DNA of 64,000 nt. Origin: Synechococcus sp. CS-1331. Lineage in GTDB: Bacteria > Cyanobacteriota > Cyanobacteriia > PCC-6307 > Cyanobiaceae. The DNA is taken from the NCBI GenBank assembly GCA_025127975.1, contig JAHLYQ010000044.1:62001-126000 (forward strand), in the 5' to 3' direction. The position numbers and the translations under genes are program-made. Of the stretch, positions 9,200-20,677 are shown piece by piece. Below the pieces are notes generated by a model, which saw nothing but the letters and a program-made list of their open reading frames with translations, was not told where the DNA came from and searched no databases. Position 1 is the stretch's first letter, and each line of letters starts with the position of its first letter.

Positions 9200-9585
9200 A
9201 AACGGGCCCGGGCCGTGGCCAGAGCTTGGCTGGCCTTGACTTTCTCAGGGCTGGAGGCCTGGCCCTCGAAGCTGGCTGCAGCGCTCTGGGCCGCCTCGAA
9301 GGCGGCTTCGGCGGCGGCGGCATCGATGCTGCTGCCCAACTCGGCACCATTCACCAGCACGGTCACCTCGTCGGCTTCCACTTCAGCGAAGCCGCCCATC
9401 AGGGCGATGGTTGACCAGGCACCGGCAGAGCGCAGCCGCATTACGCCGGTATCTAGGGCGGCAAGCATGGTTACGTGGCCGGGCAGGATGCCTACCTGGC
9501 CGGTGGTGCTGGGCAGGATCACCTCTTCAGCGGTGCCATCAAAAACGCTCTGATCTGGAGCCAGAACGCGGAGGGTGAGACTCAT
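9178..9585 (-). CDS. atpC: ATP synthase F1 epsilon subunit
   Basis: 135 residues, normal length. Central-stalk subunit that couples rotation to catalysis and inhibits ATP hydrolysis. An N-terminal beta-sandwich (TLRVLAPDQSVFDG, EVILPSTTGQVGILPGH, GGFAEVEADEVTVL) is followed by an Ala-rich two-helix C-terminal region. It lies 29 bases downstream of atpD in the standard cyanobacterial atpD-atpC order, separate from the main atp operon. Its 3' end overlaps the convergent histidine kinase gene by 22 bases. Confidence 0.95.
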   Translation of the reverse strand: MSLTLRVLAPDQSVFDGTAEEVILPSTTGQVGILPGHVTMLAALDTGVMRLRSAGAWSTIALMGGFAEVEADEVTVLVNGAELGSSIDAAAAEAAFEAAQSAAASFEGQASSPEKVKASQALATARARFQASKAL

Positions 9586-9614
9586 GGTTGGGGGTCCTCA
9601 GGGAGAAGAGGGGA

Positions 9615-11312
<1,698 letters not shown>

Positions 11313-11318
11313 TCATTC

Positions 11319-11630
11319 ATGGCTGCTGTCTCTCTCAGCGTCTCCACGGTTAAGCCCCTCGGAGATCGCATTTTCATCAAGGTGTCCGAATCGGAGGAGA
11401 AAACCGCCGGCGGCATCCTTCTGCCCGATACCGCCAAGGAAAAGCCCCAGGTGGGTGAGGTGGTTCAAATCGGCCCCGGCAAGCGCAACGACGACGGCAG
11501 CCGTCAGGCTCCCGAAGTCAGCGTGGGCGACAAAGTTCTCTATAGCAAGTACGCCGGCACCGATATCAAGCTCGGTAGCGATGAGTTCGTGCTGCTGTCC
11601 GAGAAAGACATCCTTGCCATCGTCAACTGA
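11319..11630 (+). CDS. groES: Co-chaperonin GroES
   Basis: 103 residues, standard length. Forms the heptameric lid of the GroEL chamber. [22 protein letters not shown], the mobile-loop Gly-Gly-Ile-Leu, the roof region and the C-terminal [13 protein letters not shown] are all family-typical. The ATG at 11319 ([14 protein letters not shown]) is chosen; the frame is open further up but crosses the operator. It is followed after 79 bases by groEL with no terminator between, so it is the first gene of a bicistronic heat-shock operon controlled by the K-box and CIRCE upstream. Confidence 0.97.
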   Translation: MAAVSLSVSTVKPLGDRIFIKVSESEEKTAGGILLPDTAKEKPQVGEVVQIGPGKRNDDGSRQAPEVSVGDKVLYSKYAGTDIKLGSDEFVLLSEKDILAIVN

Positions 11631-11646
11631 AGCTCGGAACCGCTGA

Positions 11647-13344
<1,698 letters not shown>

Positions 13345-13379
13345 TAGCAGTAGCTCGGTCTGAATCCTTCAGATCGCTT

Positions 13380-13414
13380 GGGAGAGTGAGGGTTTACCCT
13401 CCTCTCCCTTTTTT
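13380..13414 (+). terminator. Rho-independent terminator after groEL
   Basis: Inverted repeat arms 13380-13392 and 13397-13408 (12 paired bases with one bulged T, TTTA loop) followed by TTTTTT at 13409-13414. It closes the groESL operon just before the convergent msrB gene. Confidence 0.9.
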
Positions 13415-13426
13415 GTGGCTGGGCGC

Positions 13427-13924
13427 TCAGCCTGGCTTGAAGTTCAGCGCCACGCCGTTGTTGCAGTAGCGCTTGCCGCTGGGTTTGGGGCCGTCGTCAA
13501 ACACGTGGCCCTGGTGGCCGCCGCAGCGGCTGCAGTGGTATTCGGTGCGGGGCACGATCAGCTTGAAATCCAGCTTGGTGGCGATGCCCTTGGGCAGGGG
13601 TTGCCAGAAGCTGGGCCAGCCGGTGCCGCTCTCATATTTGGCCTTGGAGCTGAACAGGGGCAGGGCGCAGCCAGCACAAACGAAAGTGCCTGGGCGTTTT
13701 TCGCCGTTCAGCGGGCTGGAGAAGGGCCGCTCTGTGCCCTCCTGGCGGAGCACCTTGTAGGCCGCCGGGCTGAGTCGTTTTTTCCAGTCGGCCTCACCCA
13801 GTTGCCAGGCCGGATCCTGGGCCTTGGAGGCGGCCTCAGCACTGGCGGCGCCACTGAAGAAGGCGCCCAGGCTCGATCCAAGGGCCAGCAGCAGGTTGCG
13901 ACGGGGCATGGGTGGCATGGGCAT
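13427..13924 (-). CDS. msrB: Exported peptide-methionine (R)-S-oxide reductase
   Basis: 165 residues from the ATG at 13924; nearby in-frame ATGs at 13909 and 13951 are alternatives. Reduces methionine-R-sulfoxide in proteins. Zinc ligands Cys83/Cys86 (FVCAGC) and Cys131/Cys134 (HCSRCGG), catalytic Cys154 in GKRYCNNGVAL. Residues about 7-29 (PRRNLLLALGSSLGAFFSG..) form a signal peptide with a twin arginine, suggesting export to periplasm or thylakoid lumen, perhaps by Tat. Downstream of secG by seven bases. Pairs functionally with the exported MsrA at 50693. Confidence 0.92.
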   Translation of the reverse strand: MPMPPMPRRNLLLALGSSLGAFFSGAASAEAASKAQDPAWQLGEADWKKRLSPAAYKVLRQEGTERPFSSPLNGEKRPGTFVCAGCALPLFSSKAKYESGTGWPSFWQPLPKGIATKLDFKLIVPRTEYHCSRCGGHQGHVFDDGPKPSGKRYCNNGVALNFKPG

Positions 13925-13931
13925 AGAAGTG

Positions 13932-14162
13932 TCAGCCCAGCCAGCCGGCACTGAGCACCACGGCCAGGGCGAGAAAGATGGCCAGCAGGGTCCAGCTGAT
14001 GCGGTTGAGGGTGGCCTCGGCGCTGCGGGCGCTCGTGAACATCGAGCCGCCGCTGGCCGCCAGACCGCCCATCCCGTCGCCCTTGGGGCTGTGCAGCAAC
14101 ACGCTGATGATCAGCAGCACCCCACTGCCGATCCAAACCCAGGACAACACCGATGTGACCAT
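13932..14162 (-). CDS. secG: Preprotein translocase subunit SecG
   Basis: 76 residues. Small auxiliary subunit of the SecYEG channel. Two hydrophobic helices (about 4-23 and 52-74) flank a Gly/Ser-rich loop (HSPKGDGMGGLAASGG..FTSARSAE), the classic SecG layout. Lies between gpmI and msrB on the minus strand with small gaps. Confidence 0.93.
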   Translation of the reverse strand: MVTSVLSWVWIGSGVLLIISVLLHSPKGDGMGGLAASGGSMFTSARSAEATLNRISWTLLAIFLALAVVLSAGWLG

Positions 14163-14201
14163 GCGCGCTCCAGTCTTCCTGCAGGCTAAGACCAGCGCAG
14201 G

Positions 14202-15860
14202 CTAGACGCCCAGGGCCTGGGGGATGGGGCTGGGCTCGGAGTTGGCGCCAGCTGGCAGAACTAGGGATTCACCGCTCATCTTGGGCGGTTTGGGCAGATG
14301 CAGGATCTCGAGAATGGTGGGAGCGATGTCGGCCAGCCCACCGCTGTCGCGGAGCAGCACGTTGGTGCCATGGCCAGGCAGCTTGCGCTTCTCGCCCTCA
14401 ACCAGGATCACGGGCACCGGGTTGGTGGTGTGGGCTGTCCAGGGACGACCATCCGGGCCTTCCATCATCTCGGCATTGCCGTGGTCGGCGGTGATCAGCA
14501 GGGTGCCGCCCATGCGGTTGGTGGCCTCCATCAGCCGGCCTACGCAGCCATCCACGGTGCTGATTGCTTCAGTGGTGGCAGCCATCTTGCCGGTGTGCCC
14601 CACCATGTCTGGGTTGGCATAATTGATCACCACCAGGGCATAGATGCCCTTCGAGATTGCGGCTATGCAGCTGTCTGTGAGCTGGCCAGCCGACATCGCC
14701 GGGGACTGGTCGTAGGTGGCGACCCGGGGGGAAGGCACTAGGTGACGGTCTTCTCCGGGGAAGGCCTGCTCGATGCCACCGTTCATGAAATAGGTGACGT
14801 GGGGATATTTCTCCGTTTCCGCCGTTCGGAACTGGCGCAGCCCAGCCTCCGCCACCACCTGGCCCAGCAGGCCATCGAGGGATTCGGGCGGGAAGGCCAC
14901 TGCCAAGGGCAGGCCCTTTTCGTATTGGGTGAAGGTGACCACGTCGAGGGGGGCGATCAGCTTGCGCCCAAACTCTTCGAAGTCAGGCAGCACCAGGGCC
15001 CGGATCAGCTGGCGCACCCGGTCGGGTCGGAAGTTGAAGCAGACCACCCCATCCCCGGCCTGGATCAGACCTGGAGCCAAGCGCATCGGTTCGAGGAACT
15101 CATCGCCGATCTCCTGGGCGTAGGAGGCATGGATGGCGTTGATGGGGCTGAGTTCGGAGATGGGGCTGGGTTCGGTGTAGAGGCGGTAGGCCTTCTCGGT
15201 GCGATCCCAGCGGTTGTCGCGGTCCATCGCCCAGTAACGGCCGCAGAGGGTGGCGATGCGGCCGACCCCTGCCCGCTGGATCTGCTCCTGCACCTGGGCC
15301 ACGAAACGGGGGGCGCTGCTCGGATCGGTGTCGCGGCCATCGGTGATCACGTGCACACACACGTCTTTGAGCCCCCGCTCGGCTGCCCAGTGCAGCAGGC
15401 CGGCCAGGTGGTTGATGTGGCTGTGGACCCCACCGTCGGAACAGAGCCCGATCAGATGGAGGCTGCCGTCCCGTTGCAGCAACTTGTCGGCCAGCGCGTT
15501 GAGGGCTGGGTTGGCGTTGATGCTGCCGTCTCTGACGGCCTGGCTGATGCGCACCAGCTCCTGGCGGATGATCCGACCAGAGCCGATGGTGAGGTGGCCG
15601 ACCTCGGAGTTGCCCATCTGGTGGTCGGGCAGACCCACGGCGCCGCCGCTGGCTTCGATCAGGGTGTGGGGGTAGGCATGCCAGAGGGCGTCCATCACCG
15701 GTGTGCTGGCTGCACGGATGGCGTTGTGCTCGCTCTGCGGGGAGTAGCCCCAGCCATCGAGAATGGCCAGAACCACGGGCGCGACCGAAGCAGACTCCCT
15801 GAAGGGGGGAGTGGATTCAGGGGCTATGGAGGAAAGCTGCTGGGAGGGAATAGTTGTCAC
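14202..15860 (-). CDS. gpmI: 2,3-bisphosphoglycerate-independent phosphoglycerate mutase
   Basis: 552 residues. Interconverts 3- and 2-phosphoglycerate using two Mn2+. Motifs: [10 protein letters not shown] with metal-binding Asp, phosphoserine site in [31 protein letters not shown], and the C-terminal metal site NPDMVGHTG and [11 protein letters not shown]. The start at 15860 is the only ATG ahead of the conserved core, giving an N-terminal tail of about 27 residues. Upstream, 177 bases separate it from divergent pyrR. Confidence 0.95.
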   Translation of the reverse strand: MTTIPSQQLSSIAPESTPPFRESASVAPVVLAILDGWGYSPQSEHNAIRAASTPVMDALWHAYPHTLIEASGGAVGLPDHQMGNSEVGHLTIGSGRIIRQELVRISQAVRDGSINANPALNALADKLLQRDGSLHLIGLCSDGGVHSHINHLAGLLHWAAERGLKDVCVHVITDGRDTDPSSAPRFVAQVQEQIQRAGVGRIATLCGRYWAMDRDNRWDRTEKAYRLYTEPSPISELSPINAIHASYAQEIGDEFLEPMRLAPGLIQAGDGVVCFNFRPDRVRQLIRALVLPDFEEFGRKLIAPLDVVTFTQYEKGLPLAVAFPPESLDGLLGQVVAEAGLRQFRTAETEKYPHVTYFMNGGIEQAFPGEDRHLVPSPRVATYDQSPAMSAGQLTDSCIAAISKGIYALVVINYANPDMVGHTGKMAATTEAISTVDGCVGRLMEATNRMGGTLLITADHGNAEMMEGPDGRPWTAHTTNPVPVILVEGEKRKLPGHGTNVLLRDSGGLADIAPTILEILHLPKPPKMSGESLVLPAGANSEPSPIPQALGV

Positions 15861-15978
15861 CCGTCAGACCTGGCGGCGTTACTCCAACGCCTTCAAAATC
15901 CAACCTACAGTGCAGATGTGCGGCAAACCCGCCTGGTCCTGGCAGGGTCAGCCTTTGGCCACACAGGGCCAGATAACA

Positions 15979-16020
15979 GCTCTGGCTTCACTTCTTTGAT
16001 ATCCATGCTCTGGCTTCACT
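15979..16020 (+). repeat. 14-base direct repeat upstream of pyrR
   Basis: GCTCTGGCTTCACT occurs identically at 15979-15992 and 16007-16020 (28-base period), ending 17 bases before the pyrR ATG. A partial third unit (GATCTGGCATATC) follows from 16021. Spacing near the start codon suggests an operator or leader-RNA site, or a recent local duplication. Confidence 0.6.
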
Positions 16021-16037
16021 GATCTGGCATATCTCTG

Positions 16038-16574
16038 ATGCGTCGGCTTGAACTGCTCTCGGCCCAGGATCTGGCCCGAACCCTCGATCGGCTGGCCTCC
16101 CAGGTGCTCGAAAGCACAGCCGATAGCCATTCCCTGCTGTTGCTGGGCATCCCCACCCGCGGAGTCGCCCTGGCGGAGGTGCTCGCCCAGCGGCTGGAGG
16201 CCATGACCGGCCACCCGATTGACCAGGGAACGGTTGATCCCACCTTCTATCGCGACGACCTTGAACGGGTGGGCACCCGGCTGGGCCAACCCACCGACCT
16301 GCCCGTGGCGCTGGATGGCCGCCAGGTGGTGCTGGTGGATGACGTGATCTTCACCGGGCGAACCGTGCGGGCTGCCCTGGAGGCCCTCCAAGCCTGGGGC
16401 CGGCCCACGGGGGTAAGCCTGGTGGCGATGGTGGATCGCGGTCATCGGGAATTGCCCATCCAGCCCGACTTCTGTGGCCGAGTGGTGCCCACCAGGCGGC
16501 AGGAATCCATCCAGCTCTGCCTGCAGGCCATTGATGGCGAGGAGGGGGTCTACCTGGTCAAGCCAGATCCCTAG
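16038..16574 (+). CDS. pyrR: PyrR: pyrimidine operon regulator / uracil phosphoribosyltransferase
   Basis: 178 residues, normal PyrR length. The PRPP-binding motif is VVLVDDVIFTGRTVRAAL; LLLLGIPTRGVALA and DPTFYRDDL match PyrR rather than generic phosphoribosyltransferases. In Gram-positives it binds pyr mRNA leaders; in cyanobacteria it may act chiefly as a uracil-salvage enzyme. No pyr operon follows; the next gene is convergent 12 bases on. A 14-base direct repeat lies just upstream. Confidence 0.9.
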   Translation: MRRLELLSAQDLARTLDRLASQVLESTADSHSLLLLGIPTRGVALAEVLAQRLEAMTGHPIDQGTVDPTFYRDDLERVGTRLGQPTDLPVALDGRQVVLVDDVIFTGRTVRAALEALQAWGRPTGVSLVAMVDRGHRELPIQPDFCGRVVPTRRQESIQLCLQAIDGEEGVYLVKPDP

Positions 16575-16586
16575 TCCGCTTCTTTC

Positions 16587-16805
16587 CTAGACCGCTTCTA
16601 GCTCGTCGTCGCGGAAGTGGGCGCGAAATTTACCGAAGGCCACCACCACCGGCAGGGTGGGACTGATCACCCTCCCCTTCCAATCGTTGAGGACGGTGAC
16701 CACCTCGCCTATTTGGCCCTGCAGGTCGAAGGCCTGACCGCGGTGCTGGGGATGGTGATACACGACCACGCTCTGGGAGACCTTCACCTGATCACCTGGT
16801 TGCAT
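16587..16805 (-). CDS. ftrV: Ferredoxin-thioredoxin reductase, variable chain
   Basis: 72 residues, normal length. SH3-like structural subunit of FTR, which passes electrons from photosynthetic ferredoxin to thioredoxin to switch carbon-metabolism enzymes by light. VVVYHHPQHRGQAFDLQGQ and LPVVVAFGKFRAHFRDDELE are family signatures; no cysteines, as expected because the Fe-S cluster is on the separate catalytic chain. Its ferredoxin donor may be petF at 27481. Confidence 0.9.
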   Translation of the reverse strand: MQPGDQVKVSQSVVVYHHPQHRGQAFDLQGQIGEVVTVLNDWKGRVISPTLPVVVAFGKFRAHFRDDELEAV

Positions 16806-16851
16806 AGCCCTCGCCTGAGATCACCAAAGGCCATCCTCTCACGGGCGACTC

Positions 16852-16873
16852 GCCAGCGCTGATCAGCGCTGGC
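16852..16873. repeat. Perfect 22-base palindrome
   Basis: GCCAGCGCTGA followed directly by its reverse complement, with no loop. It covers the stop codon of the membrane-anchored protein gene (stop at 16863-16865) and lies 47 bases upstream of the ftrV start. No T-run follows on either strand, so it is not a typical intrinsic terminator; it could be a protein-binding dyad. Confidence 0.7.
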
Positions 16874-17708
16874 AGGCCGTTTCTGGTCCGGCCTCCACAA
16901 CCTTCCCCCCGAGGGCTCGGCAGGCGTCCTGGAAGGCCGACCATTCGTCCATGCCCTTGGCCAGTCGTTGGCGCACCAGGGCGTCGAGTTGGTCGCTGGA
17001 CACCGTGTGGGGCAGCTGGCCGTGGGCGTCGTGTTCCCGATCTTTGCCCGCCAGGCTTTCGATCCCTTGCTGCACTGTTACCTGCAGGGCGCGGCCCTGG
17101 GTTCTCCACCAGGGATGGTCGATCCGATTGAGGGCTTCGAGGGCTTCCCACCAGCGCCGTTGGGCGCTCAGGCCCTTGGCCCGTTCGAACTGGAGGCGAT
17201 TGCGAGTCCAGATTTCACGCAGCTTGTCGCCCAGGCTGGTGCCATCGGTGCGGCGGTCTTCGCCTATGGCGGCAAGTAGGGCCATAGATCCGTTGAGATC
17301 CCCCTCCTGAAACCGCGCCAGTGCCCGCTCTTGCAGGTTCTGTTGCCAGAGGAGCAGTTGTTGCCGATCCTCGTCGTTGCCGGCCTGGGAGTTCACCAGT
17401 TGCAACTGCTGCTGCAGGGCAGCGGCCCACTGCTCTTGCTGCCAGAGCTGGGCCGCTTGGCGCCGCCGGCAGCTGCCCTGGGCCCCAGGGGCCTGGCCGC
17501 CCAGCCAACGCAGGGATTCCAGTTGCTCGCTGTAGCGCAGGCAGGCCTCCAGATCCCCCCTTTTGGCGGCCTGCTCCAGGCGGCGGGGCAGCTGTTGCTC
17601 CCACCAGTAGGCCGTTGCAACTCCGCAAGCCACCAGGCCGAGGGTGAGTGCCAACCAGAATCGGGGCAGCCTGTGGCGGCGCAGGGCCAAAGGGGTAAGG
17701 GGCTTCAA
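16863..17708 (-). CDS. Membrane-anchored protein of unknown function
   Basis: 281 residues. The frame opens with TTG at 17708; no ATG lies near, and a TTG seven codons in is an alternative. One N-terminal hydrophobic helix (about 14-34) anchors a Gln/Trp/Leu-rich alpha-helical domain with regular RWWEALEALNRI-like segments that resemble TPR-type solenoids, though I cannot assign a repeat. Probably a cyanobacterial conserved hypothetical facing the periplasm or lumen. Fifty-two bases downstream of the Hsp70-like gene on the same strand, so the two may be co-transcribed. Confidence 0.7.
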   Translation of the reverse strand: MKPLTPLALRRHRLPRFWLALTLGLVACGVATAYWWEQQLPRRLEQAAKRGDLEACLRYSEQLESLRWLGGQAPGAQGSCRRRQAAQLWQQEQWAAALQQQLQLVNSQAGNDEDRQQLLLWQQNLQERALARFQEGDLNGSMALLAAIGEDRRTDGTSLGDKLREIWTRNRLQFERAKGLSAQRRWWEALEALNRIDHPWWRTQGRALQVTVQQGIESLAGKDREHDAHGQLPHTVSSDQLDALVRQRLAKGMDEWSAFQDACRALGGKVVEAGPETACQR

Positions 17709-17760
17709 AACCCATTTTACGTTCGCAATGGGCGCGGTTCTTTATGGGCGCCAGTTCTTT

Positions 17761-19353
17761 TCAGCGCAGGGGGCCCAGCCGCTGGGTTGGGTTGCGCCTG
17801 CCGCTGCGCAGGTCGCTGACCTCCAGGATCAGCTGGCCCTGGTCATCCACTTGAAAGGCCAGTCTCAGGCAGTCCTCGCCAGGTTGGCCCGGGCTGTCGA
17901 GGGCCAGGGGCGGTGGCTGGTTGGTCCAGGGCACAACCCGGCCCTCTCCAGCCGGCCGTTGCCGCAGCACGGGCAGTCCAGCTTCAAATACGACCTCGCT
18001 GCGCCGTTCGTTTTCGGGTTCCCCCAGCACCACTTCCAGAACCCTCTGGTTGGCGCTGCTGCAGGCCAGCACCAGCTCCAGGGGGCGCTCAGTGGGCCAG
18101 GTTTGGCCCGCAACGAAGAGGGACCGCCAGCGATGTCGACCTGAACGTTGGTCCCAGCAGCGCAGGCTGACCCCGCGGCTGAGCACATCGCGAACCTGCA
18201 CCCCCGGGGTGAGGGCCAGGGCCCCTAGGGCGACGGCCTCCACCGGCCGCTGCTCGCGCAGGGGAATGTTGCCGCAACGCTGGGCCAACCACTGGCGGAT
18301 CAGGGGGAGGCGGCTGCTTCCGCCCACCGGCAGGACGGCGGTGATCTGGCCGAGGGCGAGGCCGTCGCGATGGGCTGCGGCGACCACCTGGTCAAAGAGG
18401 GCATCGAGCTGTTCCACTAAGCCGTGCTGACGCAGCAGGGCCTCAAGGCCGCTGCGGTTCAGCCTGAGGGCTACGGGCGGCTGGCCGCTGCGGCTCCAGA
18501 GCACCAGCCCTTCCTCCTGCTGGCTGAGCTGGCACTTGAGGGTTTCGGCTGCCTCCAGCAGGCTGCCATCGAGGGGCACGCCGGGGCAGAGGTGGGCAGC
18601 GATCCAGCGGTCGAAATCCCTGCCGCCCAGGGCCAGGCCTGCCTTGCCGATCACCCGGGCGCAACGCAGGGCCTGGCGGCTGGCACCCAGATCACGGCCA
18701 GCGAAGCGCAGCAACTGGGCCATTGGCGCCGGCCGGCCTTCGCCCCCTTCCAGGGCCACCAGGGCCAGATCAATGGTGCCGCCGCCCAGGTCAACCACCA
18801 GCACGGTGCTGCCGGCGGGGAGTCCGGCGCCGATGGCAGCGGCGGTGGGCTCGTCGACCAGGGCCAGTTCCGGCACCTGCAGATCGCGGCACACCTCCTG
18901 CAGCCACTGGCGATAGCGCGGATAACTGTCAATTGGCGCCGTCAGCACCAGGCGCTGGGGTTCAAGCTCGGGGGGCAGGGCGGCCCAGAGCCGACGCAGC
19001 AGCAAGGCGCCAGCCTGCTCCGGGCTAAGGGGCAAGGCAGGGGCCGGGCCAGCGCCGGAAGCTGTACCAGAAGCTGTAGCTGGGGTGGTGGCAGCCGGAT
19101 TGGCGCCGATCTGCCGTTTGAAGTCGCGGTGTAGCTGGGGGCCGTCGCCATGGGCCAGGCCGGCCTCCAGCACCTGGCGTCCGATCAGGGGGTGGCTTGT
19201 GGCTGGATCGTTGAGCCAAAGCAGGGTCGGCACCACCACCGGTTCGCAGCTGCTGTAGGGCGGCAGGGCCAGCAGCTCGGCCGCGGCGTTGGGCCCCTGG
19301 TAGGCCACCACCGTGGTGGTGCTGCCTAGATCGATCGCCAGGGTGCCCTGCAT
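17761..19353 (-). CDS. Hsp70-family protein, short form
   Basis: 530 residues, about 100 shorter than DnaK. The actin-like ATPase domain is intact: IDLGSTTTVVAYQG (phosphate 1), ELALVDEPTAAAIG (connect 1), VLVVDLGGGTIDLALV (phosphate 2), VLPVGGSSRLPLI (adenosine). The region past about 385 is a reduced beta-rich substrate-binding part and there is no alpha-helical lid or acidic DnaK tail. An Ala/Thr/Ser-rich insert with a repeated ATASGT-like unit lies near residue 93-105. Probably not the housekeeping DnaK; client unknown. Diverges from rpoZ. Confidence 0.85.
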   Translation of the reverse strand: MQGTLAIDLGSTTTVVAYQGPNAAAELLALPPYSSCEPVVVPTLLWLNDPATSHPLIGRQVLEAGLAHGDGPQLHRDFKRQIGANPAATTPATASGTASGAGPAPALPLSPEQAGALLLRRLWAALPPELEPQRLVLTAPIDSYPRYRQWLQEVCRDLQVPELALVDEPTAAAIGAGLPAGSTVLVVDLGGGTIDLALVALEGGEGRPAPMAQLLRFAGRDLGASRQALRCARVIGKAGLALGGRDFDRWIAAHLCPGVPLDGSLLEAAETLKCQLSQQEEGLVLWSRSGQPPVALRLNRSGLEALLRQHGLVEQLDALFDQVVAAAHRDGLALGQITAVLPVGGSSRLPLIRQWLAQRCGNIPLREQRPVEAVALGALALTPGVQVRDVLSRGVSLRCWDQRSGRHRWRSLFVAGQTWPTERPLELVLACSSANQRVLEVVLGEPENERRSEVVFEAGLPVLRQRPAGEGRVVPWTNQPPPLALDSPGQPGEDCLRLAFQVDDQGQLILEVSDLRSGRRNPTQRLGPLR

Positions 19354-19415
19354 AGCTCCCTTCTAGCCAGGGGAACAGGGCCGCTGACCTAGGCTTTAGC
19401 CATTGGAATGGATTT

Positions 19416-19646
19416 ATGCAAAGCGGTTTTGATGTCAACCCCAAGGAATTGGCCCAGCGGGCCGACAGTCTGATCCGCAACACCAGCAACCGCTACCTGA
19501 CCACGGTGCGCATCGCCTTCCGGGCCAAGCAGCGCCGCTTTGATGATTTTGATGGCCTCCTCGACGATTCGATGGTCAAACCGGTGCAGCGGGCCATCAT
19601 TGAACTGAGCGACGAGCAGGACCAGCCCGACCTGCTGCCCGGCTGA
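19416..19646 (+). CDS. rpoZ: RNA polymerase omega subunit
   Basis: 76 residues. Small RNA polymerase subunit that stabilises the beta-prime subunit. [27 protein letters not shown] and [15 protein letters not shown] match the cyanobacterial omega family. Ten bases separate its stop from the DUF1818 gene, so the two form an operon; the promoter shares the 62-base gap with the divergent Hsp70-like gene. Confidence 0.92.
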   Translation: MQSGFDVNPKELAQRADSLIRNTSNRYLTTVRIAFRAKQRRFDDFDGLLDDSMVKPVQRAIIELSDEQDQPDLLPG

Positions 19647-19656
19647 TTCCCCCAGG

Positions 19657-20031
19657 ATGCAGGTGCAGGAGGGGGAAGGGTGGCGTTGGCTGGTGGACCC
19701 GGCCCGCCACCCTTTTTCCGTTTTGGTTGGAGGCCCGGGTTGGGCCGTGGAACTGACCGCTGCCGAGGCTGGCGAGCTGCAGAGAGGCTTGCTCGAATTG
19801 CTGCGGGAGCATCGCGCCCTGGCCGCCCAGCTGATGCCCCAGGAGGCGATCACCCTTGAATTGGAGCGGGGTCAGCTCTGGCTGGCTCTGGAGGGGGACC
19901 TGGAGGCCTGGGCGCTGCGTTTCGTGCTGACCCCCTCGGGGGGCCTCCGAGCCGTGGAAGGCAGCTGGCCGCCATCGGTCAGCCAGGCATTGGTCGCAGC
20001 CCTAGGGGCTCTCGGCCACAATCCAGGCTGA
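19657..20031 (+). CDS. DUF1818 family protein
   Basis: 124 residues. Matches the cyanobacteria-wide DUF1818 pattern (GWRWLVDPARHPFSVLVGG, WAVELTAAEAGEL, ITLELERGQLWLALEG). Cytosolic, no signal or membrane segment. Function unknown; constant linkage with rpoZ would suggest a transcription-related role but this is inference. Confidence 0.8.
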   Translation: MQVQEGEGWRWLVDPARHPFSVLVGGPGWAVELTAAEAGELQRGLLELLREHRALAAQLMPQEAITLELERGQLWLALEGDLEAWALRFVLTPSGGLRAVEGSWPPSVSQALVAALGALGHNPG

Positions 20032-20335
20032 GATCCGGCTGGATCCGGGCTTTGATCAGCACTGTTGATGACGGCCCGATTCCCGCCTAACCCCCAGATC
20101 GAGCGCGGTTTTGCCCAGCTTTTCCCCAGCTCTCCGCTCCAGAGCCCGCCTGGGGCCCAGGAGCTGGGGAGAATGGCGGCCTTGGCCAGTTTCCCCTTGA
20201 CAACTGCGGCCCTGGAGCCCCCTGCTGGCCCGCTCTTGGCCTGGGCCCGGTCAGGGACCAGGCCCAGCCCCCAATCTCAGCGCGGGATGGGGGGCGAAAG
20301 GCTTGCCTGACGAGATTTGACGGGCTGCAGCGGAT
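20032..20335. other. 304-base gap with inverted repeats, no convincing gene
   Basis: No recognisable protein. Two strong inverted repeats: TCCCCAGCTC with GAGCTGGGGA around 20125-20177, and 20241-20252 pairing with 20256-20267 (12 bases, one mismatch, AGG loop). An 81-codon plus-strand frame (20065-20310) has no family resemblance. Could be the long leader of the DUF2811 gene or a structured small RNA. Confidence 0.4.
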
Positions 20336-20677
20336 GTGGGGAACTGGTGCCAAGACCCCGCTCAAATCGCCGTGGAACCGCAGGCCCCTGAAAGCGTCCG
20401 AGCAAGCGCGCTCGAGCCCCCAGGGGTTGGGGCCCCTGGCTGTGAATCTGGGGCAAGCCAAACCATCAGCTTCTCCACTGAGGTGCCCGGGGAATTGCTG
20501 GCCTCGATGGCAGGTTTCATTGCCCAGCATCCCAACTGGGATCAATATCGCCTTTTCCAGGCCGCGCTGGCCGGTTTTTTGGTGCAAAACGGCCTGGGCA
20601 GCCGCGAGGTCACCCGCTGTTACCTCGCCAACCTGTTCCCTGCCCAGCTCCGAACAATTGCTGATATGCGGCAGTGA
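20336..20677 (+). CDS. DUF2811 family small protein
   Basis: Up to 113 residues from GTG at 20336; another GTG at 20372 is possible. The C-terminal 60 residues match the cyanobacterial DUF2811 pattern (SFSTEVPGELLASMAGFI, HPNWDQYRLFQAALAGFLVQNG, RCYLANLF). The N-terminal 40 residues are low-complexity, so the true start is uncertain. Its last 68 bases overlap the convergent membrane-protein gene. Function unknown. Confidence 0.68.
   Translation: MGNWCQDPAQIAVEPQAPESVRASALEPPGVGAPGCESGASQTISFSTEVPGELLASMAGFIAQHPNWDQYRLFQAALAGFLVQNGLGSREVTRCYLANLFPAQLRTIADMRQ

Noticed and set aside
20065..20310. 81-codon open frame in the gap after DUF1818
   Set aside because: Starts ATG-ATG but shows no family resemblance, has strong inverted repeats through it and a mixed third-base pattern. 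I kept it as non-coding pending conservation evidence.
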